A stretch of 64,000 nt of DNA from Oidiodendron maius Zn (GCA_000827325.1 KN832873.1:2780620-2844619); one strand, 5' to 3'. Positions 36,169-47,248 are shown, numbered from the stretch's first letter. Numbers and translations: made by a program. Notes: generated from the sequence alone by a model not told the origin.

Positions 36169-37395
36169 TCAGAGCGTTCCTGAGTTCTCATCGATAGAAA
36201 CACCAAACTGCATCTTTGCCATTCCATAACTTGTCCTAACCGCCTCACTCGCATAAATCCTCATCTCTCTTTCGTAAGCAGCGGTCACGCTATCTTTATA
36301 CCCACCCGCTTCAGCCAACAGTCTGCCAAGCAGCGCGGAGTCCCTGACAGCTGTATTTGCACCAATCCCTCCAGCAGGTGTCATCGAATGTACCGCATCC
36401 CCGATAACCGTGACACGAGGCTCATTCTGCCATTCTGGCACGCCAGACGGCGTGGAGCAAGTAATCTTCCAAAACGCCGCTTCGGACTCAACCATCTCTT
36501 CGAAGAGTGGCCTTAGACGAGGGTGCCAATTTGCTGTAAGTTCTTTCGCTATCTCAGCTGCCGGTCGCCCAATGATGGCATAGTCTTCATTCGGCGGCTT
36601 GATAACACCAGGCTGGGCTCCCATCGTCCATCCAAACTGCACGTTGGGATCATCCATGTCACCCGACCGTACATTCGTAATAACAAAGATCCTTCCGGAA
36701 GGATTGGATTCATCCGTGAATCGCCACACTCCTTCCCCAAGCCCTTTGAACGCCGTGGTGGGTGCCTGACCGTGAATACCTCTTGCGCCCATATCGTAAA
36801 CTTTCAGCTTGCCTTGAGATAGCTGTTTCGCAACTTTAGAGTTTATACCCTCTCCACCTACTAGCATTTCTCCTTCGACGGATTTAGAGCCGTCAGCGAA
36901 AACTGCGCAAACGCCAGAAGAGGTTAATTCATACCCGGTGACATGGTGGGACCAGTGAACAAAGGATTCGCATCCGGAGATGAAGAGTTTGCGCATGTCA
37001 CCTCTTGCAATACCTACGACCTTTCCATCACGAGATGTGATGGAATTTGGTGGAGGTTTTAACCCCTTATCATGAGCCTTTCCCTGATCCTTATCCTTCC
37101 CAGCCTCAGAAATCTCTAAGCCTGTTACCGCGTCGAGAGCGACAAAACCACTACCCCCGGTCTTACCACATTTGTCCCAGAACTTCTGGAATGCTTCTGG
37201 GCCGAGTGCAGATTCGATGGCAGTCAACCCCTCTTGGGATAGACGGAGCCTGTACCCCTGTGCGCGGACTGTGATTGAGCTTTCCCGCTCGAAAATCAGG
37301 AACGGGATGGAGGCGCGGAGGAGAGATTGCGCCAGAAGGAGGGAGGAGAGACCGGCACCGGAAATGAGGATAGGTTTTTGTGCGTTTAAAGCCAT
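36169..37395 (-). CDS. FAD-dependent monooxygenase (PHBH-fold)
   Basis: A single-exon ORF of 408 aa from the ATG at 37395. The frame opens 28 codons further upstream, but MALNAQKPILISGAGLSSLL is the natural start. Motifs are in order: dinucleotide fold SGAGLSSLLLAQSLL with FLIFERE (the acidic end of beta-2), a GD-type motif in the middle (IARGDMRKLF), and the FAD-ribityl motif VIGDAVHSMTPAGGIGANTA near residue 335. This is the class A flavoprotein hydroxylase family, as in salicylate or p-hydroxybenzoate hydroxylases. The substrate cannot be read from sequence. No other biosynthetic enzymes stand nearby, so a gene cluster is not supported. Confidence 0.88.
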   Translation of the reverse strand: MALNAQKPILISGAGLSSLLLAQSLLRASIPFLIFERESSITVRAQGYRLRLSQEGLTAIESALGPEAFQKFWDKCGKTGGSGFVALDAVTGLEISEAGKDKDQGKAHDKGLKPPPNSITSRDGKVVGIARGDMRKLFISGCESFVHWSHHVTGYELTSSGVCAVFADGSKSVEGEMLVGGEGINSKVAKQLSQGKLKVYDMGARGIHGQAPTTAFKGLGEGVWRFTDESNPSGRIFVITNVRSGDMDDPNVQFGWTMGAQPGVIKPPNEDYAIIGRPAAEIAKELTANWHPRLRPLFEEMVESEAAFWKITCSTPSGVPEWQNEPRVTVIGDAVHSMTPAGGIGANTAVRDSALLGRLLAEAGGYKDSVTAAYEREMRIYASEAVRTSYGMAKMQFGVSIDENSGTL

Positions 37396-38347
37396 GGTGA
37401 GGTGATGGTGATAGATAGAGCTATATTGATCTTGACAGGTAATCTGACGTTGGGTCTCTTCCGATTGCTGACATCTCAAGCTGATAGTTAAGTTAACTTA
37501 AGCGAGCCGCGCATGTATGTAAGGGCCGCTCCGGTGCTCTAACGTAGTTGATCAGTAAGCTGGTCTGTTATCCTTATCGGTAATTTAGACTAATACATAT
37601 CTCCACCTAACAACCTTCAATTAGATTAAAAAGAGGACTGGATTGCCTTAGCTATCTAGATATTCATAGAGTAATTTTCAGTCTGCGCGCTACTATATAG
37701 ATATATAATGTATAAATCTAAATAAAATTTAATATAAAGGAAGTAAACTATAACATATAAGAAAGGATCTAGGGGACTAAAGTTCTAGTACCTAAAGGAT
37801 TACTAGCTAATCTTTAAGGATTTATTAGTGAACCCACTAAGATAGTGTATAGGTCCGGACTATACAACTACTTCAGTTACTTGTGTCTTAAGATTGCCGT
37901 CCTTGGGCCCAACTGAGTTATTTAATGATTTTATAAGTAGCTCTATTCCCGCATCGATTTAACCTCCTATAGCTTATCTATTGTCAGGCCTATGTTCATT
38001 TATCTATATAATAAGTTACTATAGCCAGATAGACAGACTATTGTGTATTTTAATACTCCTTTAAGGCTTAACTACTTTGAATACATCCCAAGGCTGGCCA
38101 TACTCGTTCCTAGCGTACATTGCGGCTTTGAGGATAACAGAGCATACTACCTCATTTATTCCTCCCCGTTAGCTACAAAATTATTGTAAGTCAAGTCTAG
38201 TAGCACTCCTGTGATATATTTTCGCAATATTCTCATAGTTCAATACGCTAATAACACAAGACACTGTAGACTCCGTTCTCATATACCTATTGACTTACAG
38301 CCCGGGAATCAATTTAATTTCTCTCTACTACAGACATCATAAAACCC
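37396..38347. other. AT-rich intergenic region
   Basis: From about 37520 to 38280 the sequence is AT- and TA-rich without ORFs, similar in character to the RIP-like blocks elsewhere in the window. No element type could be recognised. Confidence 0.4.
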
Positions 38348-39013
38348 TCAAGCAGCACCAAACTCCTTCAACACTTTCACACACTCATCCTGCCCCTGCG
38401 CAGTCGCAATATGAAGCGCCGTCCCTCGCGAATCAACACCAGGCGCAAATATCCCCTCACTATTCAAAACGGCATTCAGATCCGCACCACTCTCACACAA
38501 AAGCCTCAGGACATCCGGGCGTCCTTGTTGCACAGCGACACGCAGGGCTTCCGTCCCATCGACCTTTGCACCGTGGGACAGTAACGCTTTCACGATGGCG
38601 GGCGTCGCGTACCCCGCTGCGATATCGATGACCGCACGGTACCCCATGCGGCTCTCATTCGGATCAAGGCCTTTAGAGAGTAGGAAGGTCACGAGGTCGA
38701 GATTCTGGGACATGGTTGCGTTGGTGAGCGCGTCACCTAGATGGCCAAGGTCGTGGTTTAGAATGGAAGCGTCGTGCTCGTAGAGCGTTTTATAGGCCTC
38801 GCTGCCGCCTGCTAGAGCGGAAAGGATGAGTTCGTGGGAGATTTTGGTGTTGGGGTCGAGAGTGAAGAGGTATTGCAGTACGGATACTTGGTTTGCGCGC
38901 GCGGCTGCGTTGAGCAGGAGTTCCTTATCTGTTTCTGTGTCTTTGAGGAGAGTCCTGAGCGTGGTGATATCGCCTGTCCTGCAAGCCTCGATGATTTCAT
39001 CGTTTGAAGACAT
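38348..39013 (-). CDS. Ankyrin-repeat protein
   Basis: A single-exon ORF of 221 aa. Repeats visible from residue 1 on: DEIIEACRTGDITTLRTLLK, LLLNAAARANQVSVLQYLF, DALTNATMSQNLDLVTFLLS, VIDIAAGYATPAIVKALLSH, ALRVAVQQGRPDVLRLLCE and GTALHIATAQGQDECVKVL, about six ankyrin units. There is no other domain, so it is a small scaffold-type protein. Stand-alone ankyrin proteins of this length are common in moulds and their partners are unknown. It looks intact, and its GC content is clearly higher than the flanking AT-rich DNA. Confidence 0.88.
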   Translation of the reverse strand: MSSNDEIIEACRTGDITTLRTLLKDTETDKELLLNAAARANQVSVLQYLFTLDPNTKISHELILSALAGGSEAYKTLYEHDASILNHDLGHLGDALTNATMSQNLDLVTFLLSKGLDPNESRMGYRAVIDIAAGYATPAIVKALLSHGAKVDGTEALRVAVQQGRPDVLRLLCESGADLNAVLNSEGIFAPGVDSRGTALHIATAQGQDECVKVLKEFGAA

Positions 39014-39956
39014 ATCTTCTTAAGGAGAGCTGTTTGGGTTGTTTGTAGAAAGTCCTTTTGGGTGTTGGCTTGGGGTGTTTTACAGAATCGTAGTTGAAAT
39101 GACGGTCCATAAGACTGATCCAGAAATCACCACACGCGAGCAGCTGTCTAGTATAAGGCCGTAATCTAACATGCCAGATTAACCTGTCTTCCCTCTGTAT
39201 AACCCGAGGCAGCCAGATTCCCGCTGGGGCTATTAATCCAGGAGGATCACCGAAGGAGAGGAGGGCTTAGATTCGCGATCTCGCTTATCAACAAAATCCT
39301 CCACTTTCCTTAACATGGGGAGGCTCAGCGTAGGATTGCATTGCGCGACAGGACTAGTTCCGGGGCTAAGCTTTTCGGCATTCGTTTGTATTACTGCGCA
39401 TAAGGCAAAGGATTTGTGATCGCGTGTCCTTATTCCATATCAAACAAAGGATTCTCTTGTTGAAACGTCAACAAGCTCTCCACGAGAATGATCTGGATCG
39501 ACATATGGCTACTCTTGCAATACCTCAACTTCCTATCTTATACGTTGTCGGTTTTGACTTTTAATGGCAATAAGGCAGTTTCTTCGGTCCTGTCGCTTCA
39601 GGAAGAGTTCGCTCCTGAATATATCAGATGTCCAAATTATGCATCTTTTTATACATCTGTTGGAAAAATATTATAAATTATCCTCACTATCCTTAGAACC
39701 CACCTCATCCAACGCTCCTCCTTTGTAAAGCACTCGGGCCTTCAAATCCTTTGCCAGTCAAGTACACTCCTCGCTCCTATGTGATGGAATCTTAGTAGTC
39801 TGCTTCCTGTATTAGGACCCATTCTGCGAATGCTTGTGTATATAAGATCCATAAGGTATTAACTCTAGAAGAAACATCAACCTTAAACTCCTCAATCAAA
39901 GTTTCTCACATCCATGTGCCGTGGCCCATAGGTCTTTGTCCATATTTATTTCCAAG
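39014..39956. other. Intergenic, no gene seen
   Basis: 0.94 kb between divergent genes, expected to hold both promoters. No motif was recognised. Confidence 0.4.
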
Positions 39957-40655
39957 ATGAAGCCTTCACAATCTTTCCAGTCTCGTCTCCTATCTCTCTT
40001 CTCCCTTCTCTTCCTCATCTCCTTTATCACGGCCAGTCCGGTCCCTTCCCCAGACGCCAACCTCATCACCAGAGATGAATTTGATGGTCTTGCCCAGCAC
40101 GACCTCCTGCCCCGCGGCTGCGCATTTTCTAAACAGGCCCCTACCATCCAAATCTGCAGCACTGTCCCCACCGTCGCCCAACTCGTCACAACCCTCACCA
40201 CTTTGAAAGTAGTCAACAACAAGGACTCCCTATTCTACTCCGGCCTTGGTGGAGGTTCGGCTCAGACGACAGCAAAAAACTGGTACAAGGCCAATGTCAA
40301 GGGAGGCCGTGGCGCCGTGTCATTCCAAGACGTCAGCGCCGGCGATTGGTATCTTCAGCAGATTCAGGCCCTCGGTGGACCCAACGCTTCTGGCGTCGAC
40401 AGTTTTCAGAAGCGCCTGAGCCAGGCCTTCGCCGAGGTGAGCTCCGGCCGGGTCTACTTCTTCACCAAGCACGGAACCGACGGCACCAAGATGAGCACCA
40501 GCACCGCCTGGGGTGGATGGGAGTATCCCGCTCTGACGAGGAACACCGAAGTCAAGGATATCTTACAGGCTGATCCCACCATGACTCCGACGGATCCCGG
40601 AGCTGTGATCTGGACCAAGAGCAGCGGGCCGTCCTCCCAGGCGCCCTTGGGCTGA
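39957..40655 (+). CDS. Small secreted protein of unknown function
   Basis: A single-exon ORF of 232 aa. The ATG at 39957 (MKPSQSFQSRLLSLFSLLFL) gives a good signal peptide: basic n-region, hydrophobic core LLSLFSLLFLISFI, and a cleavage zone near ITASPVPS. The mature part starts with a pro-like segment ending LLPRG, then a compact globular region with FYSGLGGGSAQTTAKNWYK and DSFQKRLSQAFAEVSSGRVY. Only two cysteines (CAF, ICS) flank the start of the domain. I do not recognise the family. It could be a secreted enzyme or a host-interacting protein; neither is shown. The gene is intact and GC-rich relative to its surroundings. Confidence 0.75.
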   Translation: MKPSQSFQSRLLSLFSLLFLISFITASPVPSPDANLITRDEFDGLAQHDLLPRGCAFSKQAPTIQICSTVPTVAQLVTTLTTLKVVNNKDSLFYSGLGGGSAQTTAKNWYKANVKGGRGAVSFQDVSAGDWYLQQIQALGGPNASGVDSFQKRLSQAFAEVSSGRVYFFTKHGTDGTKMSTSTAWGGWEYPALTRNTEVKDILQADPTMTPTDPGAVIWTKSSGPSSQAPLG

Positions 40656-41153
40656 GAAGAGTTGGTGAATTGTGGAGAAGATAAACAAACAAAACAAGGG
40701 TTAAAAATATACCTTTAGCAGATAGGGAAAAGATGGCGTTAAGTTTTGTCTACCGTGATACATCTTTGTATTTACATTAGATCTATTTATATACCTACAT
40801 AAATAGAAAGTCTTTAGATATATTTGCTGTAGAACTATAAAATGCATTAAAGTGTAAATATACCCGTTAAATTGTGATGAACACTCACTGTTGGGGCCAT
40901 ACACACGACAGAGGCACAGAAGGTTCGGATCGTATATCCCTTTGCGCGCCATCTACAGGTGGCAAGACAAGGTTCGCACAGCCTCCAACTTCAAGAGCGA
41001 AGGTAGTCAACAGCCGTCATTTCATTTCACGGTACCCGATTGTCTTGTTTAAATACTTCAGGGACAGGTGAAGATTAGCCCTCGGACAATGGAAGTGAAA
41101 CATGGCAGCGTTTACCTTTGCTCTCGCCCGTATCTATCCCATCTTGTATGTGT
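40656..41153. other. Intergenic, no gene seen
   Basis: No coding signal of its own. It separates the secreted-protein gene from the tryptophan synthase relic. Confidence 0.4.
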
Positions 41154-41732
41154 TCAAGTCTGCAGAGGAATGCAAGCCAGATTGATTCTTTGAGTGACAA
41201 AGCCATGGTCTATAAAGCCGAACGATGAGTCGAGGCGATCCTGTATATTTAAGGCATTAACGCCAGCTTCCTTGCTATCATTCACGATCTTCTCCTCCAG
41301 GTAACTTATCAGCGGATTGTAATATCCCATAAAGTAATATTGGTACTCCAAGTCCGTTCTTTGGTGTCCTCCGGACAATCTGTAGGGCCGAGCTGACGGT
41401 GATGCCATTCCTAAGAGCCTGCTACAGAATGTTAATTTCTCCGTTAGATGACGCCCAGAAGATTGAACGAACAGTCTTCGCAGTCTGCATCACAGATCCA
41501 ATCGGAGATGGATCTGTGAAAGGCAGACCAAGCTTAATTATATCTGCCATGCCATTAGAATCACAGAATTAATCTGCAATCGATGGCATTTTGAACCTGC
41601 ACCGCCGGCTTCCATGCCAATTAATATATTAACAGTTTCACTCTCCGTTGGATATCCAACAGTGACATATGTCGTCAATGCCGGCTGCAATTTGCACCAA
41701 AAATTTGTCAGTAATGGAATCAAATCTTTCAT
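41154..41732 (-). pseudogene. Tryptophan synthase alpha-domain fragment
   Basis: The minus strand encodes the start of the alpha (TrpA) domain: MKDLIPLLTNFWCK, PALTTYVTVGYPTESETVNI, LIGMEAGGA. Splicing a GTTCAA...GGCAG intron (about 41543-41594) gives DIIKLGLPFTDPSPIGSVMQ. A second intron-like gap (GTTCGT...TGTAG) leads to QALRNGITVSSALQIVRR. A one-base frameshift follows at VPILLYG, then YFMGYYNPLISYLEEKIVND. It ends at about residue 140 with a stop at 41154. Fungal tryptophan synthase is normally an alpha-beta fusion of about 700 aa, so most of it is missing. Introns are kept, so this is a truncated genomic duplicate. A functional copy must lie elsewhere if the fungus is prototrophic. Confidence 0.8.
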
Positions 41733-43236
41733 GTTTGAGACCAGAGCAACGGAATAGTAGACCACGAACCCTTCCTTCATTCTTACAGTGCGCAAACTTA
41801 TTCTTGAGTCCTTCCATATCGGCAACTTTCGATTTAACCTGTTATCCGTCAAAGGGTGCTGTAAGTGGGGAAAATGGCCTCTACCCAGAATTCTATTGAC
41901 CCTACATTCAATGTTGCAATACAGGATGGAGTTGAGGAAGACCGAGAATTTGGTGGGACTGTTCGAGTGAGTCGCGCAACTACTTAGGTCAATATGCCAA
42001 ACGTTACTTTACACGGCTAATTACCCCCATAGTAGTTTATGGGACTAGCTAAATCGTAGCTACTGCCTAAATTCTTAAAACAATCAAAACACACCCTATC
42101 TTTTAGAATATATCTAAAGATAGGGGGATAGACACCTCCTAAACACCCTAAGACTAATCCTAACTAATCCTGACCACTAACTCTAATCTTTATATTAAAA
42201 AGTTATTATATACCCTAAGATAGATAGGAAAATAGTTGATGCCTTACAAAATATAATATAATTTCTGGCTTATATACAGTAATATTATTGGTAGATTGTT
42301 CTGTAACAGGAAAGGTGACTATAATTTAGCTAAGTGAGGCTATGATTTAGCTGGTCCCTAGTTTATTGTCGATATTACGCGCATCGCAAAGTGAGTTTTG
42401 AAAATTACTCAAATATGAAGCTACCACGTGGTACGTTGCAAGCTCGAAAAGAATTTTCCGATAGGCAAGTGAAAGGATGGTGCTCAACGGTTTTGTTCTC
42501 CTGTTTCGCTCCATACTACCCGTCTTCGAATTGGCAGCTTAATTGATATTGCATCTACTAGTACTACCTCAATATTAGTATCAGCGTCACTATCCTCTCG
42601 TTGCTTTAAAATCCTGCTATCGTTATCTGTTCTGCCTGACGTATATTGTGACCATCTTGTCTCCACCACAAATTTGAAGATCTTCTCTTCTTTTATGATG
42701 AGCATGTTGATTGGGAATAATTGTTGTTTTTGGACGGTCTCTTTTCTTTAACATAAGAGGGTGCAAGGCAGCTGGGTCCCAGTTTGGGATCTCGTACAAC
42801 AACTAGGTACAGCACATAGACGCTGGATCTGTCCAATGGTGTATCGATAAAGTAAATATGCTGAGTCTTCATGGTCTAATAGCACAGTTCCCTGCAGTGA
42901 GATTTAATAGAATGATATATATTTCGTCTTTGGCTATCGAGTGAGCAGTCACAGATATAAAAAATATCAATGAGGCATGTTAGGTTAGTTAGGTTAGTTC
43001 TCTTGTCCTTGCGTGTACAATACTTGTGTTGATTATTACACGGAATCTACCATTTATCACGATTAATACTGCTTGGGAAATGATTCAAAAGTCAAGGAGG
43101 AATGCGGGTTGTAGAGCATAATTAGGCTTCTAGAGAATATAATAGAGATTAGAGACGAGTTCTATAAAGGTGTCACGTAATTTAATTTAAAAACAAGGTT
43201 TATGAGCAAAAGCTAGCTTCAGGGGCACTGATGTAG
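41733..43236. other. Intergenic, AT-rich at 41990-42360
   Basis: No gene could be supported. The middle part is AT-rich with many CTAA/TTAG words, resembling degraded repeat. Confidence 0.4.
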
Positions 43237-44044
43237 CTAAGACACTCTCCTCCCACTACCTACCAACCAACTCACAGCCGGCATCTTTCCTATCCACACT
43301 GTCGTCGCGGTCTCCACTTCATCAACAAGCCACCTTGCCAATGCGCCTCTTCTCTGCGTGCCACTCCAACCTTTCTCGCCAATCCATCCTACGAATGTCT
43401 CGCCATCCTCTCTATCTCTCCGCCAGTTCGCTTCATCGGATTCCCCTGGGATTCTTGCAATGCGGAAGACGGTCCAGTCGAGGTCATGCGCTTCCTCATC
43501 AAATGTTCGGGCAAGATTCAGGATGTTGTGATAGACCGTGTTAGCGACAAGCCGCACGAACTGAACGACGAAGAATCGGAATAACGACCAGCGGTCCTGG
43601 GGTCGCACAATTGAGAGCGTACCCATGGCCAGGATACGACGAACGCCATGCTGGCGCATCAAGGGAAACACAGACGACTTATAATAGTCGGCAAACTGAG
43701 TAGGGCTGATACTGTTATCAATGATATTAGGCCCGAGGAGCGACACAACAACGCAACTCTGGGCGACGGCAGTAGAGAGGGCAGCAAGGTCGTTCATCTC
43801 GCCCTTGACAATCTGGATAGCAGAGAGAATATTAACATCCAAATTACTGCAGTGTACCTTTTTCTACTCCTTTAAGGTGGTTGTCACGTACCTCGATCAG
43901 CAGATTCGATGTCAGGTCATTTGGAATTTTTGAAGGATTCCGCGCATAGACAACAGTCGCACGCTTGCGGTATACGAGCTCTCTCAGCAGGCAGATTCCA
44001 GCAGGGCCGGTACCGCCGAGAACAAGGACCTTGGAACCTCCCAT
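43237..44044 (-). CDS. NmrA-like NAD(P)-binding oxidoreductase
   Basis: Two exons, 44044-43892 and 43812-43237, joined by a GTACGT...ATCCAG intron, give 242 aa. The N-terminus VLVLGGTGPAGICLLRELV carries the GGTGPAG variant of the Rossmann motif (GxxGxxG) followed by the second strand TVVYARNPSKIP (arginine, so NADP is likely). Next come IVKGEMNDLAALSTAV, CVVVSLLGP, VFPLMRQHGVRRILAMGTLS and YHNILNLARTFDEEAHDLDW. This is the NAD(P)H-binding NmrA/atypical SDR family. It is divergent from the zinc-cluster regulator at 44453. It could be an enzyme or a redox sensor. Confidence 0.85.
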
Positions 44045-44452
44045 TGCGATGCTGGATTTGTGCTATGGAAGAAGGTGGACAGAGTAATAAATATATATAT
44101 AATTTTTGGGTGGTTACAATACTCTGCTAGTATTGAACGTGTACTACATCTGAAAGGGACACGAAAAGATAGTTATTCGGACGGGAGTCTTTATGGAAGC
44201 AATGCCGACAGCATGGTATAAAATGATTGGCGGGGCCATGGCCTATGTTATTGGACACAACACAGCTCTTTCTTAATGGGCTCGTGTGCCGTCCTGGTGG
44301 CGATTTGCTTCCCGCGCGCTGCCATTCCCGCGCGCAAGGCAACCCGCGCGCAACGTCATCCGCGCGGCACACACTCCTCGGACCGTAGATAGATTCATCC
44401 CTAGAAGAGATGGGTCTTCCCGCACCCAATATCATTTCCCAGATACCCCAAA
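44045..44452. promoter_or_regulatory. Bidirectional promoter of oxidoreductase and regulator
   Basis: 408 bp separate the two divergent start codons. The right half contains the phased CCGCGCG array (listed separately), about 90-140 bp upstream of the regulator ATG. The shared promoter suggests joint control, perhaps by the regulator itself. Confidence 0.55.
44312..44366. repeat. Four CCGCGCG boxes at exact 16-bp spacing
   Basis: CCGCGCG starts at 44312, 44328, 44344 and 44360, so the spacing is 16 bp three times. The intervening 8-9 bases differ between units, so only the boxes and the period are conserved. The core CGCGCG is self-complementary. This is the expected form of a multi-site operator in a promoter, for example for a zinc-cluster or CGCG-binding factor. 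Confidence 0.7.
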
Positions 44453-46360
44453 ATGACTAAATCGAAGGGCTCCCCTGGCTGCTGGACTTGCCGGCTTCGC
44501 CGCAAGAAGTGCGATGCGATGGTTCCTGTATGTGGAAGCTGCGGGTCTCTAGAGATTAACTGCCACTACGATCATGGCAAACCTGATTGGATGGATAATG
44601 GGGAGAGACAACAAGAAATGGCTCGGCGAGTCAAGGCTGACATCAAGCACAGCGCCAACCGACGTCGAAGAAGGAGACTTATTCAAAGCATCGCGCAGGA
44701 CATAGGCAATGTAGAACCTAGCACCTTGTTCCAACTGGGTCAAGTCGCACCTTCATCTATCACGGCATCAGTTCCATTTCATACTAGCCCACTGGTCTCA
44801 TTTGCTGGCAGGAAGACAAGCACAAATAACCCGACGGCGGACTCGGTCTCCCAGGAACGACCTTGTACCTCCCTATCGAATGCCAGCACTGCGACCTCTA
44901 ACGAGCGGAATATTGTGTCAGATGCCCCTGCTAATAGTACAGAACTTGGGGGCGTAGTTATACGCAATGGACATGATACACAGAGCCTCTCATCCCCGCT
45001 CCTTCAAAATGAGCTACAACTGAGCTTGGTAATGGCCTATCTAGATTACGTGTTTCCGCTGCTGTTTCCTTTCTACAGGCCGTCCATACTCGAAGGAGGC
45101 CGTAGCTGGCTACTGGTGCTACTTATGAAGAACAAGGGGCTTTGTCACACAGCCATCAGTCTTGTCTCGTACTTTCTCTCCGTCGTCCCAGTCATTCCAG
45201 GCCCGGCACACCAGACATGTTCATCTAAGACGTGGGAAGAGCTACAGAAGCAGACAGATCTGGCCATAAAGACGGTGCAGTTTGATTTGGAAAGTGTTAA
45301 TCACCGAGGAGTGCACAATGACTTACACGATAGCGCGTACCTGATGGAGAGCATAGTGCAGCTGTTGGGCTTTGAGGTCATTATTAACCTTACGGAAAAC
45401 TGGCAAATGCATTTGGACGCCGCGCTCGTGCTGTTTAAGCAGATCTTCCAGTATCATGGCATTGCTAAGTCCCCACCAAACATCTCCGCTCTCTTGAGCA
45501 AAATGGGCCACAAGGCCTATGTTGCGAGACCACCTATTCCTACACCCTGGAATGCAGACCAAGCCGCGTTCCGGTTTTTCACTGCCCTTCTACTAGTGGA
45601 AGACATCATCTCCAGCACCTCACTTGAGTGCCCGCCCAGACTACGTGAATATTATCCCTACTTATTGGCCAATGATCTCGACCCAGACCAAGAAGCACCC
45701 TTGCAACTAGAACATTTTATCGGTTGCCAAAGCTGGGCCATGCTCCTGGTAGGCGAGATCGCTACTCTCGATGCGTGGAAGAAAGATATGAAGAAAGGTG
45801 ACAAGCTGTTTATGTCACAGCTGGTACAGCGTGCCGGTATGATCGAACGAGGCTTAGATGAGGGACTGGCACGTCTCGACGTGTCCAACTCGCAACAACC
45901 TGGCCCTAAGCCATCTCTGGGGATCGATATGCTCGCAGCATACAAGTTACACAACAACGAGCCAAGGGTACAAGACGGCTGTATCTCCCTCACCCGAATC
46001 TGGGCTCATGCTGCGCGAACGTACCTCCTCGTTGTGGTCTCCGGTTGGCAGCCAGCCAATGTCGAGGTCCGTAGCAGCGTTGCGCGAACCATTGAGCTAC
46101 TCAAAGCGTTGTGCTCGCCCGAGTGGCTGCGGACACTGGCCTGGCCATTCTGTGTCACCGGGTGCCTGGCAAACGAGGAACAACAGTTGGTGTTCCGCGA
46201 GATTGTTAGCTCGATGGGAGCCCTGCAGACGTTTGGGACAATGCGGGAAGCCCTGAACATCATGGAATACATCTGGAATCACCAAGTCCAGATTGATGCT
46301 GGTACCTGGGACATAGCTGCGTCCTTGAGAAGCCTGGGGCGAAGGGTATTGCTGATTTGA
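44453..46360 (+). CDS. Zn(II)2Cys6 transcription factor
   Basis: A single-exon ORF of 635 aa. The zinc cluster lies at residues 10-37: cysteines 10, 13, 20, 27, 30 and 37 in the spacing CX2CX6CX6CX2CX6C, with the basic stretch RLRRKK between the second and third. A basic linker with RRRRRR follows at about 71-76. The C-terminal 450 residues are an all-helical Fungal_trans_2-type domain (LVMAYLDYVFPLLFPFYRPS at the start is typical). It should bind CGG-like half sites and act in the nucleus. Its promoter is shared with the NmrA-like gene, which is the obvious candidate target. The gene is intact. Confidence 0.92.
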   Translation: MTKSKGSPGCWTCRLRRKKCDAMVPVCGSCGSLEINCHYDHGKPDWMDNGERQQEMARRVKADIKHSANRRRRRRLIQSIAQDIGNVEPSTLFQLGQVAPSSITASVPFHTSPLVSFAGRKTSTNNPTADSVSQERPCTSLSNASTATSNERNIVSDAPANSTELGGVVIRNGHDTQSLSSPLLQNELQLSLVMAYLDYVFPLLFPFYRPSILEGGRSWLLVLLMKNKGLCHTAISLVSYFLSVVPVIPGPAHQTCSSKTWEELQKQTDLAIKTVQFDLESVNHRGVHNDLHDSAYLMESIVQLLGFEVIINLTENWQMHLDAALVLFKQIFQYHGIAKSPPNISALLSKMGHKAYVARPPIPTPWNADQAAFRFFTALLLVEDIISSTSLECPPRLREYYPYLLANDLDPDQEAPLQLEHFIGCQSWAMLLVGEIATLDAWKKDMKKGDKLFMSQLVQRAGMIERGLDEGLARLDVSNSQQPGPKPSLGIDMLAAYKLHNNEPRVQDGCISLTRIWAHAARTYLLVVVSGWQPANVEVRSSVARTIELLKALCSPEWLRTLAWPFCVTGCLANEEQQLVFREIVSSMGALQTFGTMREALNIMEYIWNHQVQIDAGTWDIAASLRSLGRRVLLI

Positions 46361-47248
46361 GCTGTAACGCAGAGTCTGGGGAAACTATGAGGCGTTAACT
46401 GGTAAAGTGTATGCCTTTAGAGGTATCAGATTGTTGCCTCAATGTAGATGAACCTCCATTATATACCTAGAGTGACTTGAAACAAGGATGTCATTGCACG
46501 CAACAACGCCTTCAATGTGTAACAAAATACGAGGGGTAGTCGGATGGGACGACCTAAAGCAACGGGCAAGCGGAGACGAATATTGAGGGGAGGATCTAAG
46601 ACAATCAAACTGAGAGTTACTTACAAGTTTGCGATACCGGCGACGGAATTAATGATAAGCTTGCAGTTTGGAACCTTGCTTGAAGAATCCCACCTTTGCT
46701 TGGCCGTACTATTTTAATTTTCTATCTTCTGGGTGTCTAGTCTAGCTCCATGTTCTAAATAGATGGTATGCCTGTGTGCAGCTACTAATCGTCATCTTTG
46801 ATTACGAACTCCCACCTCTCTTGTCAGTCGTTGCCCTTCGTTTCTCTCTCTGTTCTTGACTTTCCTTTCACAATGGTCCTACTTCTAATAAATATTTCTT
46901 TCCACGCAAGTCTTCCACCGCTTCTATGAATATTCATCCAGAAATCAACACCGCAGTTAGGGGCCTTTGGCAACAAAGACCCTAATTAAAAGACTCAATT
47001 ATTTTGGAAATCCCACTAAATAACTCCAGGATTATACTTATGCACAACATTCCAATTTAGATTAAGGAAAATCTCCCCTCTACCCACTTCTCTCCACCAT
47101 ATACAATCACAATCTCGGGGCATCCAAAAGGTCCCCGGCTTAAATATCAAATTAAGGTAATGTCTCAGTGCAAATTACCACAATTCCAGCGTTGCAGGTG
47201 GTCCTGGATGCTCCCTGTGGTAAAGGGGATATGAGTTCTGGTTTTCTG
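46361..47248. other. Intergenic, no gene seen
   Basis: 0.89 kb between convergent genes without a recognised feature. Confidence 0.45.

Noticed and set aside
36169-39013. Secondary-metabolite gene cluster around the flavin monooxygenase
   Set aside because: No synthase, P450 or dedicated transporter nearby; only an ankyrin protein and relics.
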